Part shown: one piece after another, positions 1 to 8,298 of the stretch
Layout: each line of letters starts with the position of its first letter
Position numbering within the stretch: position 1 is the first letter of the stretch
Assembly: GCF_000425785.1 (NCBI RefSeq)
Contig: NZ_AUEC01000010.1
Span: 62,001 to 126,000 of the forward strand
Direction of reading: 5' to 3'
Length of the DNA: 64,000 bases
DNA from: Pseudomonas taiwanensis DSM 21245
GTDB lineage: Bacteria; Pseudomonadota; Gammaproteobacteria; Pseudomonadales; Pseudomonadaceae
Position numbers and translations under genes: made by a program
The notes under the pieces: generated by a model
Told to the model about the DNA's origin: nothing
The model's database searches: none
What the model saw: only the letters and a program-made list of their open reading frames with translations

Positions 1-888
1 GCCTTGGCCTTCGGCCTGGTGACAGGCCACGCAGGTTGTGTGATAGACCTTGTCGCCACGCTCGACCAGCTCTTCAAGGGTCCACTCCTTGCTGGTCAAC
101 TCCTTGAGCTTGGCCGCTTCTGCCTTGCGCTCACCCAGCCAGGTGTCGTAATCGGCCTTGGACTTGACCTCCACCACCACTGGCATGAAGCCGTGGTCCT
201 TGCCGCACAACTCGGTGCACTGGCCACGGTAGATACCGGGCTTCTCGATGCGGGTCCAAGCCTCGTTGACGAAGCCTGGAATGGCATCGCGCTTGACGGC
301 GAAGGCGGGTACCCACCAGGAATGAATGACATCGGCAGCGGTCACCAGGAAGCGCACCTTTGCACCCACCGGCAGCACCAGTGGCTGATCGACCTCGAGC
401 AGGTAATGCTCGTCCTTGGGCGCCTTGTTATGGATCTGGTCCGCTGGCGTGGCCAGGTTGCTGAAAAACTCCACGTCCTGGCCCAGGTACTTGTAATGCC
501 ACTTCCACTGGTAACCGGTCACCTGGATATCGACGTCCGACTCACTGGCGTCGTAGATGTCGATCAGCGTTTTGGTGGCCGGAATGGCCATGGCCACCAG
601 AATCAGGAAGGGGACGACCGTCCAGAGGATTTCCACCCAGGTGTGTTCGTGGAAATGTGCGGGCTGCTGCCCCGTGGAACGCCGATGGATGACCATCGAC
701 CAGAACATCGCACCGAACACCACGATGCCAATGATCACGCAGATCCAGAAGATGGTCATGTGCAGGTCGAACACGGCGTTGGAGACTTCCGTCGCCCCTG
801 GCGCCATGTTCACAGTCCAGGCGGCGTGTGCCTGACCGAAAACCGACCACAACAGAAGGCCCATCCAGACATGTGGATGTCGCATCAT
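1..888 (-). CDS. coxB: Cytochrome c oxidase subunit II (partial, C-terminus beyond left edge)
   Basis: This is subunit II of an aa3-type cytochrome c oxidase, which passes electrons from cytochrome c to subunit I through the CuA centre. The 296 codons present start with a signal peptide, followed by two membrane helices (about residues 38-60 and 84-104). The CuA domain carries the ligand motif CTELCGKDHGFM. The chain then runs into a fused cytochrome c domain, whose heme motif CVACH lies at the very edge of the window. The start is the first of two adjacent ATG codons, after an AAGGGG ribosome-binding site. The rest of the cytochrome c domain, and presumably coxA, lie to the left. Confidence 0.95.
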   Translation of the reverse strand, partial: MMRHPHVWMGLLLWSVFGQAHAAWTVNMAPGATEVSNAVFDLHMTIFWICVIIGIVVFGAMFWSMVIHRRSTGQQPAHFHEHTWVEILWTVVPFLILVAMAIPATKTLIDIYDASESDVDIQVTGYQWKWHYKYLGQDVEFFSNLATPADQIHNKAPKDEHYLLEVDQPLVLPVGAKVRFLVTAADVIHSWWVPAFAVKRDAIPGFVNEAWTRIEKPGIYRGQCTELCGKDHGFMPVVVEVKSKADYDTWLGERKAEAAKLKELTSKEWTLEELVERGDKVYHTTCVACHQAEGQG

Positions 889-1258
889 TGCGGGTTCCCC
901 TTCTAGTTCTTGTTGTCCCGGAGGCATTCACCTGCGGCAAGCGGGAACGGCGGTCAAGACTGCCTGACTTCGACGACCGAGCCCCTGCGAAAGCAGACGG
1001 GCCTCATCAACGAATCACGTTCAACGGGAGTATAGACAGCGACCAATGGTGCGCAATGAAGGGCGTGAAATGAACCGCACGAAATTGGATAATGCCCCCA
1101 CAAACCGCGGGCTAGAGCCTTGCTAGCACAATAATGGCATATTGATATAGCTCGCTCCGCACACGTTTGCGGGTTTTATAACAAACTTGTCTTAGGCATT
1201 CCGTATACCGAGCTACCTTAGTGTCTTCCGTTTGTAATGCCTTGTCCCTGGAGTTGTC
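889..1258. promoter_or_regulatory. Divergent intergenic region between coxB and the 213-residue gene
   Basis: These 370 bases hold no convincing gene. The region is relatively AT-rich between about 1100 and 1240. It must hold the promoters for coxB on the minus strand and for the hypothetical gene on the plus strand. A GGAG ribosome-binding site lies just before position 1259. No clear operator was recognised. Confidence 0.5.
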
Positions 1259-1900
1259 ATGAACATCGCTGCCGTGCGCGAGCAGATTAGCCAAGCCCAC
1301 CAACATGAGAGCCGTACCGGCCAACTGAAACAGCGTCTCGAGGCGCAACTACCCCATCTGCACCCCTCGATCCAACTGCCTGAGCAGGACGCCCAGGGTA
1401 CTTTGGCGCGCTTCGTCAGCGCTTACATCGACCAGGTTCCAGAATTGCTGGAGGCGGCAAACGCAGTCGCCCGCGAGGCGGGTATCGAGTCGCAGATCAA
1501 ACCGGTGCTGAAGATCGCCGAAGCCTACTTCCTGCAGCCACCCAGCGTGATGCAGGGTCATGTGGGCCTGGATTGCCTGCTGGACGAGGCTTACCTGGCA
1601 CACCGGCTGGTGGAAGAGGTCAACGACCTTTACATCCGCCACTTCCAGCAGCCATTGATCCCGGTCGACACGACCGTGGCCAACCTCATCGCTCACCAAC
1701 TGATCGGTGAAAGTTTCGCCAACCAGCTGGATGAGGTGGTGCACCACTCGGTCGATGAAATGCTGGACGACGAAAGCTTCGCCGCGGAGTCGGTCGAACA
1801 ATACCGCGAAAACCTGTGCAGCCCGGAAACCGGCGCAGCCTGGAAACGCTGGCCGTGCCTGTCGCGCCAGCTTGGCGTGGAGCTGGGCCAGCCGGCTTGA
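1259..1900 (+). CDS. Conserved hypothetical protein next to cox genes
   Basis: The product is a 213-residue protein without signal peptide or membrane segments, probably cytoplasmic and mainly helical, with an acidic C-terminal half. I do not recognise a named domain. The ATG follows a good GGAG site. The same position, between the SulP gene and coxB, is occupied by an uncharacterised gene in other pseudomonads (PA0104 in P. aeruginosa, from memory). Its divergent arrangement with coxB suggests co-conservation with the terminal oxidase locus, but no function can be assigned. Confidence 0.8.
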   Translation: MNIAAVREQISQAHQHESRTGQLKQRLEAQLPHLHPSIQLPEQDAQGTLARFVSAYIDQVPELLEAANAVAREAGIESQIKPVLKIAEAYFLQPPSVMQGHVGLDCLLDEAYLAHRLVEEVNDLYIRHFQQPLIPVDTTVANLIAHQLIGESFANQLDEVVHHSVDEMLDDESFAAESVEQYRENLCSPETGAAWKRWPCLSRQLGVELGQPA

Positions 1901-1940
1901 CCGCCAAGGCTGCGCAACAGAGGCCTTCGATTCCACCGGA

Positions 1941-1969
1941 CCTGTGGGGGCGGGTTTGTCCCGCGCCCA
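1941..1969. repeat. REP-like hairpin
   Basis: A short GC-rich inverted repeat (GGGCGGG, loop TTTGT, CCCGCGCCC) of the kind seen in Pseudomonas intergenic REP elements. It sits between the convergent 213-residue gene and the SulP gene and may act as a terminator, though there is no T-run. Confidence 0.5.
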
Positions 1970-2004
1970 CCAATGACCACGTCGCCCTGTACGCCAGTTT
2001 GGGG

Positions 2005-3540
2005 TTACGCTCCGACGCCCACGGTCGTACGCAACCGGCCCTCGATGCGCCGTTTCAAGCGGCGCTGCTCGATCTTCAACCGCGAACCATTGGCCGAATT
2101 GCTGCGGCTCCAGTCCTCCAGCAGCTCAAGGCATGAGTGGTCTATGTAGCTCAGGTTGCCCAGCGGCACATGCAAGGTGGTACCCGCCGGAACGGTATCG
2201 AGCACCTGGGTCAGCGCCGGCACCTTGAGAAAGGTCGCGGCACCACTGAGCCGAAGCTCCATGTGCCCAGGCTTTTCCAGGGTTACCAGGCTGATCTTCA
2301 GGCGCGCCGCCTTGAAAGCCAGCTTGAGCAGGGTCAGGGCAAAGCCCAGCAGCACACCGGTCAGAAGGTCGGTGAAAATGATGGCCAGCGCGGTGGCCGC
2401 GTAGGTGAACATCGGCATCCGCCCGTAGCGCCCCAAACCACGGAAGGCCTTGAAGTCCACCAGTTTGATACCCGTGAACACCAGAACGCCTGCCAGGCTT
2501 GCCACCGGGATTTGCTGCAGCACGCTGCTCAGGGCGACGACGAACGCCAGCAGCCAAAGGCCGTGGAAGATGGCCGAGGCGCGGGTCTTTGCTCCCGCCT
2601 GGACATTGGCTGAGCTGCGTACGATCACCCCGGTCATCGGTAAGGCGCCAAGCACGCCGCACAGCATGTTGCCGATACCTTGGGCGGACAATTCACGGTC
2701 GAAGTCCGAACGCTGGCCACTGTGCATGCGGTCCACCGCAGCGGCTGACAGCAAGGTTTCGGCACTGGCGATGAAAGCCAAGGCGAAGGCCGCTACCAGA
2801 AGCGTAGGGTCGGCCAGCTTCAGCAGGTCATCCGGACGAATCCAGTCGATGGCCTCGGTCAGGTCGGCCGGCACCTGCACCCGATTCACCGAAAGCCCCA
2901 GCCATATGCTGACTGCCGTCATTGACGCCACGCCCAGCAGGGCGCTGGGGATGAAGCGCAGTCGCTGAGGCCGCAGGCGCTCCCAGCCCCACATGATGGC
3001 GATGGTGCCCAGCCCCAGCGCACCGGCCTGCCAGGCCGCGCCGGCGCTTTCCGACGGCAGGGCTGCGGCAACTGTCGCAGGAAACGCCAGCAGATTCTGC
3101 ATGCCGGTTGGCTGCGGGGCGGTGTCAAACATCACGTGCAACTGCGACAGCACGATCAGCACCCCGATGCCGGCCAGCATGCCATACACCACCGCTGGGG
3201 CCGTGACCCGGAACCAACAGCCCAACTTCAGGCGCCCGGCCAGCAGCTGCAACAAGCCTGCTACCAGCAGAATCGGCCCCAACATGGCGATGCCATGCTG
3301 GCGTACCAGCTCGAACACCAGCACCGCCAGACCAGCCGCCGGTCCACTGACCTGCAGCGGCGAACCTGCCAGGAAGCCAACCACGATACCGCCGATGATG
3401 CCTGTGATCAGGCCCTTGGCCGGAGGCATGCCCGAGGCGATCGCAATGCCCATGCACAACGGCAGGGCCACCAGAAACACTACGACTGATGCCAGTAGTT
3501 CGCGCGGCAATGCCGCTGTTATCTGTGTCTTGTTCACCAT
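2005..3540 (-). CDS. SulP family inorganic anion transporter
   Basis: The product is a 511-residue inner-membrane transporter of the SulP family, with about 10-12 hydrophobic helices and a short STAS-like C-terminal domain (about residues 420-490). The start is the ATG at 3540, preceded by a GAGGAAGGAAAG site; an upstream in-frame extension lacks one. It lies downstream of a beta-carbonic anhydrase gene on the same strand. SulP proteins include bicarbonate and sulfate transporters, and SulP-carbonic anhydrase pairs or fusions are known, so bicarbonate is the better guess here. The substrate is inference. Confidence 0.9.
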   Translation of the reverse strand: MVNKTQITAALPRELLASVVVFLVALPLCMGIAIASGMPPAKGLITGIIGGIVVGFLAGSPLQVSGPAAGLAVLVFELVRQHGIAMLGPILLVAGLLQLLAGRLKLGCWFRVTAPAVVYGMLAGIGVLIVLSQLHVMFDTAPQPTGMQNLLAFPATVAAALPSESAGAAWQAGALGLGTIAIMWGWERLRPQRLRFIPSALLGVASMTAVSIWLGLSVNRVQVPADLTEAIDWIRPDDLLKLADPTLLVAAFALAFIASAETLLSAAAVDRMHSGQRSDFDRELSAQGIGNMLCGVLGALPMTGVIVRSSANVQAGAKTRASAIFHGLWLLAFVVALSSVLQQIPVASLAGVLVFTGIKLVDFKAFRGLGRYGRMPMFTYAATALAIIFTDLLTGVLLGFALTLLKLAFKAARLKISLVTLEKPGHMELRLSGAATFLKVPALTQVLDTVPAGTTLHVPLGNLSYIDHSCLELLEDWSRSNSANGSRLKIEQRRLKRRIEGRLRTTVGVGA

Positions 3541-3727
3541 TTCTTTCCTTCCTCTGTCACAGGCCATTCCTCTGGCCATAGGCATGTTGGCCCTGACAAG
3601 CGCGCAGGCGCGGGCCGCCAGCAGCGTTGCCGGCAAGACAGTCAGGGAGATTCAAGGCAGCAGAAGGCCGCACCGCACCCAGAACGGGTGCAGTCGGCTA
3701 TCAAGGTAATGCGGGTGTCAGGGTCGC

Positions 3728-4447
3728 TTAGTAGCGGCCTCTCGGGGTCGCGCAGGGGATCGGCTCACCCGCGGTGAGCGGCAGGAAGCTGTCGCTTGCC
3801 GCGTCGTAGGCTTCGATCTGACTGGTCTCGATGTCGTAGATCCAACCATGGATATACAGCTGGCCCGCCGCCAGGCGCGACGCGACCGAAGGATGTGTGC
3901 GCAGGTGGTGCAATTGGGCGATGACGTTTTCCTTGGTCACCACTTTCATGGTCTCGTGCTCGCTGCCGCACGAGCAGTTGTCCTCGACCACGGTACGGGC
4001 GACTTCGGCGTGGCGCAGCCAAGCCTTGACCGTTGGCATCTTCTCCAACGAGCTGGGGTTGAGCACGGCACGCATCGCGCCGCAGTCGGAGTGGCCGCAA
4101 ACGATGATGTGATGCACGCCCAGGGCGAGCACCGCATATTCGATGGCGGTGGAAACGCCGCCGTTCATCTGACCATACGGGGGGACCACGTTGCCGACGT
4201 TGCGGGTCACGAACAGATCGCCTGGCGAGCTCTGGGTGATCAGCTCAGGGACGATGCGCGAGTCGGCGCAGGTGATGAACATGGCGCGCGGCTTCTGCGC
4301 GGTGGCGAGCTTCTTGAACAACTCTTGCTGCTCGGGGAAGACGTCATGGTGAAAGCGCAGGAAGCCGTCGACGATGTGCTTCAGGGCGGCATCGGCGCTC
4401 TCGGCGGGGGCCTCCGGAACGACCTTGGATGGGTCCTTGACGGGCAT
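3728..4447 (-). CDS. Beta-class carbonic anhydrase
   Basis: This 239-residue enzyme interconverts CO2 and bicarbonate in the cytoplasm. The zinc site is visible: Cys60, Asp62 and Arg64 in CADSR, then His119 and Cys122 in HSDCGAM. The start follows an AGAGGATGA site. It precedes the SulP gene on the same strand with a 187-base gap, so the two may be co-transcribed. The arrangement matches the P. aeruginosa locus whose enzyme is called psCA1 (PA0102, from memory). A Cys-rich insertion, CSCG, lies near residue 158. Confidence 0.95.
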   Translation of the reverse strand: MPVKDPSKVVPEAPAESADAALKHIVDGFLRFHHDVFPEQQELFKKLATAQKPRAMFITCADSRIVPELITQSSPGDLFVTRNVGNVVPPYGQMNGGVSTAIEYAVLALGVHHIIVCGHSDCGAMRAVLNPSSLEKMPTVKAWLRHAEVARTVVEDNCSCGSEHETMKVVTKENVIAQLHHLRTHPSVASRLAAGQLYIHGWIYDIETSQIEAYDAASDSFLPLTAGEPIPCATPRGRY

Positions 4448-4739
4448 GATTCATCCTCTTGACGGTTTGTAGGTAAATCCATTTTACCGGTGAAAGATTC
4501 TGGCTATGCGGGGATTTAGATGACGCACGCAGGCCATTCATCACAGTCGCTGCCGACTGATTGCATACGCTAGCGGGGAAAACTTAATTGAAACTGAATT
4601 CGGAGGCTCTAGAACAAGCGTTCCAGACCAAGGAGGAGGGAGCTGAATAATATCAAAAAAGCATCAGCCGCCAACCCCTATGAGTGAAATTATTGGCTGC
4701 CATTAGCCTCATTGGATGCAACAGCATTGCCTCGATGGT
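4448..4739. other. Intergenic region without recognised gene
   Basis: An AT-richer stretch between the carbonic anhydrase start and the stop of the radical SAM gene. It must hold the carbonic anhydrase promoter. A strong Shine-Dalgarno-like AAGGAGGAGGG at 4630-4640 is not followed by a usable start codon or reading frame. Confidence 0.5.
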
Positions 4740-5798
4740 TCAGAACAGCGCCATCTGTCCACCCGGAGGGCAAAAGGACGAGCAGTCCAGAGACTGAGCC
4801 TCCCGGCGTTCGAAAGCCAGACGACGCATGGCCCTGGCGAAACGCTGGGCCAGCAGATCGGCGAATACCCCCTCGCCACGCATGCGTGCCCCGAACCGAC
4901 TGTCGTAGAGCTCGCCGCCTCGGCTCTGGCGGATCAAGCTGAGCACATGCGCGGCACGTTGTGGATAGTGGTCGTGCAGCCATTGCTCGAACAGCGGCGC
5001 CACTTCCAGTGGCAGGCGCAGCATCATGTAGGCGGCGCTCTGCGCGCCGGCTTCCTTGGCGGCTTCCAGCAGGTGCTCCAGCTCGCTGTCATTGATCATC
5101 GGGATGATGGGGGAGCACAGCACGCCCACCGGCACCCCTGCTTCGCGCAATACCCGAATCGCCCTCAACCGCGCCTTGGGTGCCGCCGCGCGGGGTTCCA
5201 GCACGCGCTTGAGCTCATCATCCAACGTGGTGAGGCTGATCATCACCCGCACCAGGCGCTGGCTGGCCATCTCCGCCAACAAGTCGAGATCACGCAGCAC
5301 CAGCGCACCTTTGGTGACGATGGTGACCGGATGGCGAAAGCGCAACAGCACCTCAAGCAGACGCCGGGTCAATTGCTGTTCACGTTCGATGGGCTGGTAG
5401 GGGTCGGTATTGGAGCCCAGGTTGATCGGTGCGCAGACATAACCCGGTTTGCTCAGCTGTTGTGCCAGCACCTCGGCTGCGTTGGTCTTGGCGATCAGTT
5501 TGGTTTCGAAATCCAGGCCCGGAGACAAGTCCCAGTAAGCATGCGAGGGGCGGGCATAGCAGTAGATGCAACCATGTTCGCAGCCACGGTAGGGGTTGAT
5601 GGAACGATCGAAGGGCAGGTCGGGGGAGGTGTTGCGGCTGATGACTGACTTGGCCGTTTCGACGCTCACCTCGGTACCCTGGGTGAGAGGAACCTCTTGA
5701 TACCAGCCATCGTCTTCGGCCACCGATTGACTCGGTGCGAAGCGGTTGTGCGGATTGTGAACCGTGCCACGGCCCTTTTGCGGCGCTGGAGGAATCAT
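4740..5798 (-). CDS. PA0069-family radical SAM protein
   Basis: A 352-residue radical S-adenosylmethionine protein. The iron-sulfur cluster motif CEHGCIYC gives Cys73, Cys77 and Cys80. The family is related to spore photoproduct lyase-like radical SAM enzymes, but its reaction is not established. The ATG at 5798 follows a GAGGTGAG site. A perfect LexA-type palindrome lies 15 bases upstream of the start codon, so the gene should be SOS-induced. That agrees with the reported LexA control of PA0069 in P. aeruginosa, and suggests a role in DNA damage or nucleic acid repair (inference). Confidence 0.92.
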   Translation of the reverse strand: MIPPAPQKGRGTVHNPHNRFAPSQSVAEDDGWYQEVPLTQGTEVSVETAKSVISRNTSPDLPFDRSINPYRGCEHGCIYCYARPSHAYWDLSPGLDFETKLIAKTNAAEVLAQQLSKPGYVCAPINLGSNTDPYQPIEREQQLTRRLLEVLLRFRHPVTIVTKGALVLRDLDLLAEMASQRLVRVMISLTTLDDELKRVLEPRAAAPKARLRAIRVLREAGVPVGVLCSPIIPMINDSELEHLLEAAKEAGAQSAAYMMLRLPLEVAPLFEQWLHDHYPQRAAHVLSLIRQSRGGELYDSRFGARMRGEGVFADLLAQRFARAMRRLAFERREAQSLDCSSFCPPGGQMALF

Positions 5799-5812
5799 CG
5801 CTCACCTCGATA

Positions 5813-5828
5813 CTGTATTTACATACAG
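5813..5828. promoter_or_regulatory. LexA binding site (SOS box)
   Basis: The sequence CTGTATTTACATACAG fits the CTG-N10-CAG LexA consensus with an AT-rich centre. It overlaps the expected promoter and ends 15 bases before the ATG of the radical SAM gene. Confidence 0.88.
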
Positions 5829-5874
5829 TGCCTCAGCCCAGATGATTCTTCCAGCCCCTTTGGTCAGGGCAGTA

Positions 5875-7884
5875 TCAATTCACACCATGCCAGCGCAAGT
5901 AGGGCAGGTGGCTTGGTGCACGCCCAAGGAAAGCCTCGATTCCTTCGCGAAGTGGCCGTGAGGCTCCTGGGGCGAACAATGCCTCCTGCAACGCGCGCCC
6001 GGTGCCACGGTCGAGCAGGCCTTGAGCCTCGAAACGCGTGAACAGGTCGAAGGCATGCACGTCCGACCATAAATAGGCGTAGTAGCCCGCATCGTAGCCG
6101 CTCACCAGGTGCTGGAAGGCATGGGCAGGACGCTCGAAGTCGGCAAGCGGCCAATATCCGCAGCGTGCGCGGGCGTCGGTCAGGCGCTGTTCAAGGGTCC
6201 GACCATCCTTCGGTGTGGCATGCAGGTCCAGATCGAACAGCGCAAGGCTCAGGTGGCCTGCCGCTTCCTCCAGGCCATCCTGCCTAAGGCGGCCCAGGCA
6301 TTCCTCCACCCGCGTGCGATCGAGCTTAGTGCCGTTCCATTGATGCGACGAGATTCCGGCCAGGTAATCCGCGTTCCACACCCAACGCTCGAACAGCTTG
6401 CCAAACAGCTCGACGCCGTCCGTACCGAGCGCGGACACATTGGACAATACATGGTTTGTGGTACGCACCAGCAGGTGGTGCAAGGCATGGCCAAACTCAT
6501 GGTAGAGCTTGCGCAGGGACAGGTGATCGAGTAGCGGCTGGCCGCCATCGACGGCGGCTGGAATGTCGCTGAACACTACGACGGCAGCTTCTTGATACAC
6601 CCCTTCGGCATTGACCCGACGGCTGCGTATGTAAGTGGTGCTCACCCAATCCGGCTGCTTGCCAGGATGCTGCACGGCGTCCAGATACAAGAAGCCGATC
6701 AAGGCGTTGTCCTGCCAGGCCTCGAATGTCTGCACGCTGTCATCCCAGGCGGCGAACGGCTTTGGTACAAGCACGAGGCCAAATAGCTTCTCAGCCAACT
6801 GGGTCAATGCCGACACTACCACGGGCAACGGGAAGAACTCGCGCAGTGACTCGGTGGAAAGCACTTTGGTCGACGCTTTGTGTCGCGCCTGCAAGAAGCT
6901 CATGTCCCACGGCTCAGGGTCGCTCACACCCTGCACGGCGGCTTGGCTCTCGATCCGTGAGCGACGCTCGATCATGGCTGGCCGCAGATTGTCGGCCAGG
7001 TCGTGAAGGAACTTGTTCACCTGCGCGAGTCCCCCCGCGCTCTTGGCTTGCAAGCTCAGTTCAGGGTGGTTGGCAAAACCGAGCAAAAGCGCTTTCTCAT
7101 CCAGCAGTTCCGCCAGACGCTGCAAGTACGTGCCATTGTCCTGCTGCCCATCTTCGCTGACACCTCGAAGGTGGTACGCACGATAGACGCTTTCACGTAG
7201 CGGACGATGCTCAGCGTACATGAGCACCGTTTCAGTGACCGCAGTCTCGCACGCGATCAACCAACCTCGCTCACCTGCCTCCCTCGCTCGGGATGCCAGT
7301 TCGTCGCGCACACGCTGTGGAATGCCACGCAATTGAGCTTCATCGTCGATGCGCAGGCCGGGGCGGTTGAGATTCAACTGATATTGCCCGCGCAAGGTGG
7401 TGATCTGCCTCTGCAACTCAGCCAGACGGGCCTTGCCGTCGGTATCGAGGGCCGTGCCGCTGATGGCGAAGTTGTCGAGGTACCAGCGCAAGGTGGCACG
7501 CTTGTGCGCGTCCAGATTCACGCCGTTGGCACGCCTCGCCAAGCGCTCGTACAGCGCTTGCAGGCGGCCATTGGTCAGCTTCTGGTCGAAGCGTTCAACA
7601 ACCTTTCCATAAAACCCGAGGACGGCCTTGCCCCAATCCTCTCCTCTGCCCAGCAGCGGCAACGACGCATTGAAGACGGCCAGCAACTGGGCGTCCAGTT
7701 CATCGATCGCCAGCACGAAGTCGTCCCAGGTCGGATGCGTCTGTTGAGCGTCGATGATCCGCGCAATACCGTGTTCATGGGCTTGCAGCACGAAATCGAA
7801 AGCCGCGAGCATGTTGTCCAGGGTCACCGCATGGTAGTCCAGCGGTACCTTGCTGTGTTGCAGGAATGGATTACGGGTATCCAT
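5875..7884 (-). CDS. M3 family zinc oligopeptidase (prlC paralogue)
   Basis: A 669-residue cytoplasmic peptidase of the M3 (thimet oligopeptidase) family. The zinc motif HEFGH is at about residue 460, the third ligand is the Glu of TDGVELFGKL, and the substrate-binding stretch GYDAGYYAYLWS is intact, so it should be active on short peptides. It is similar in length and layout to prlC but clearly diverged. It sits between the zinc-ribbon gene and the radical SAM gene, which are adjacent in P. aeruginosa (PA0068-PA0069, from memory). It is therefore either a local duplication or an acquired second copy. Confidence 0.93.
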   Translation of the reverse strand: MDTRNPFLQHSKVPLDYHAVTLDNMLAAFDFVLQAHEHGIARIIDAQQTHPTWDDFVLAIDELDAQLLAVFNASLPLLGRGEDWGKAVLGFYGKVVERFDQKLTNGRLQALYERLARRANGVNLDAHKRATLRWYLDNFAISGTALDTDGKARLAELQRQITTLRGQYQLNLNRPGLRIDDEAQLRGIPQRVRDELASRAREAGERGWLIACETAVTETVLMYAEHRPLRESVYRAYHLRGVSEDGQQDNGTYLQRLAELLDEKALLLGFANHPELSLQAKSAGGLAQVNKFLHDLADNLRPAMIERRSRIESQAAVQGVSDPEPWDMSFLQARHKASTKVLSTESLREFFPLPVVVSALTQLAEKLFGLVLVPKPFAAWDDSVQTFEAWQDNALIGFLYLDAVQHPGKQPDWVSTTYIRSRRVNAEGVYQEAAVVVFSDIPAAVDGGQPLLDHLSLRKLYHEFGHALHHLLVRTTNHVLSNVSALGTDGVELFGKLFERWVWNADYLAGISSHQWNGTKLDRTRVEECLGRLRQDGLEEAAGHLSLALFDLDLHATPKDGRTLEQRLTDARARCGYWPLADFERPAHAFQHLVSGYDAGYYAYLWSDVHAFDLFTRFEAQGLLDRGTGRALQEALFAPGASRPLREGIEAFLGRAPSHLPYLRWHGVN

Positions 7885-7978
7885 GGTGCGTTGCCTTGCT
7901 CATGTTGAAGAGCAGGCGAGCATGCGCACTGGAGGGACAACAGGTGGCGTCACTATGTACCACCCAGGGCAGAGGAGA

Positions 7979-8009
7979 ATGCCACCCAGGCACAAGGCCC
8001 AGGTGGCAT
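7979..8009. terminator. Possible terminator hairpin after the zinc-ribbon gene
   Basis: ATGCCACC and GGTGGCAT form an 8-bp stem just beyond the stop codon of the zinc-ribbon gene. No T-run follows on the minus strand, so intrinsic termination is uncertain. Confidence 0.35.
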
Positions 8010-8016
8010 CAGGGCG

Positions 8017-8298
8017 TCACTCAGCCGGTTTCTTCAGCTTCGGATTGGGGAAGAACTGCACCGTCTGGACCTTGGCAGGAGCAGCCTTGGGTGCCAGCTG
8101 GTTGACCCGGGTGCCGAGTTCCTTGGGCACCGACAGGCCCTGCTCATTGAGCGTGTCGGCAAAGCCGCAGGCCACGCATTCGCGGTGCGGCACATCGTCC
8201 TCGTTCCACATCATCAGCTTGTCGGGCTCGCTGCATGCCGGGCATACCGCCCCAGCGATGAAGCGCTTCTTGGTTCTGTTCACGACTACCTCGCTCAT
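8017..8298 (-). CDS. YheV family zinc-ribbon protein
   Basis: A 93-residue protein with two Cys pairs, CPAC and CVAC, about 20 residues apart, forming a putative zinc ribbon. The C-terminal tail is rich in Lys, Ala and Pro. Its ATG overlaps the prlC stop by four bases (ATGA), so it is translationally coupled to prlC, as in enterobacteria and pseudomonads. Function is unknown; nucleic acid or protein binding is possible. Confidence 0.92.
   Translation of the reverse strand: MSEVVVNRTKKRFIAGAVCPACSEPDKLMMWNEDDVPHRECVACGFADTLNEQGLSVPKELGTRVNQLAPKAAPAKVQTVQFFPNPKLKKPAE

Noticed and set aside
1112..1348. Small minus-strand frame in the coxB intergenic region
   Set aside because: Overlaps the start of the 213-residue gene, has no ribosome-binding site and no recognisable product.
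4629..4641. Strong Shine-Dalgarno-like AAGGAGGAGGG
   Set aside because: No start codon at a useful distance and no open frame follows.
4949..4958. Near DnaA box TTGTGGATAG in the radical SAM gene, and similar CTATCCACA at about 35250 and ATATCCACA at about 41424
   Set aside because: One mismatch each; not counted so that the cluster uses perfect sites only.
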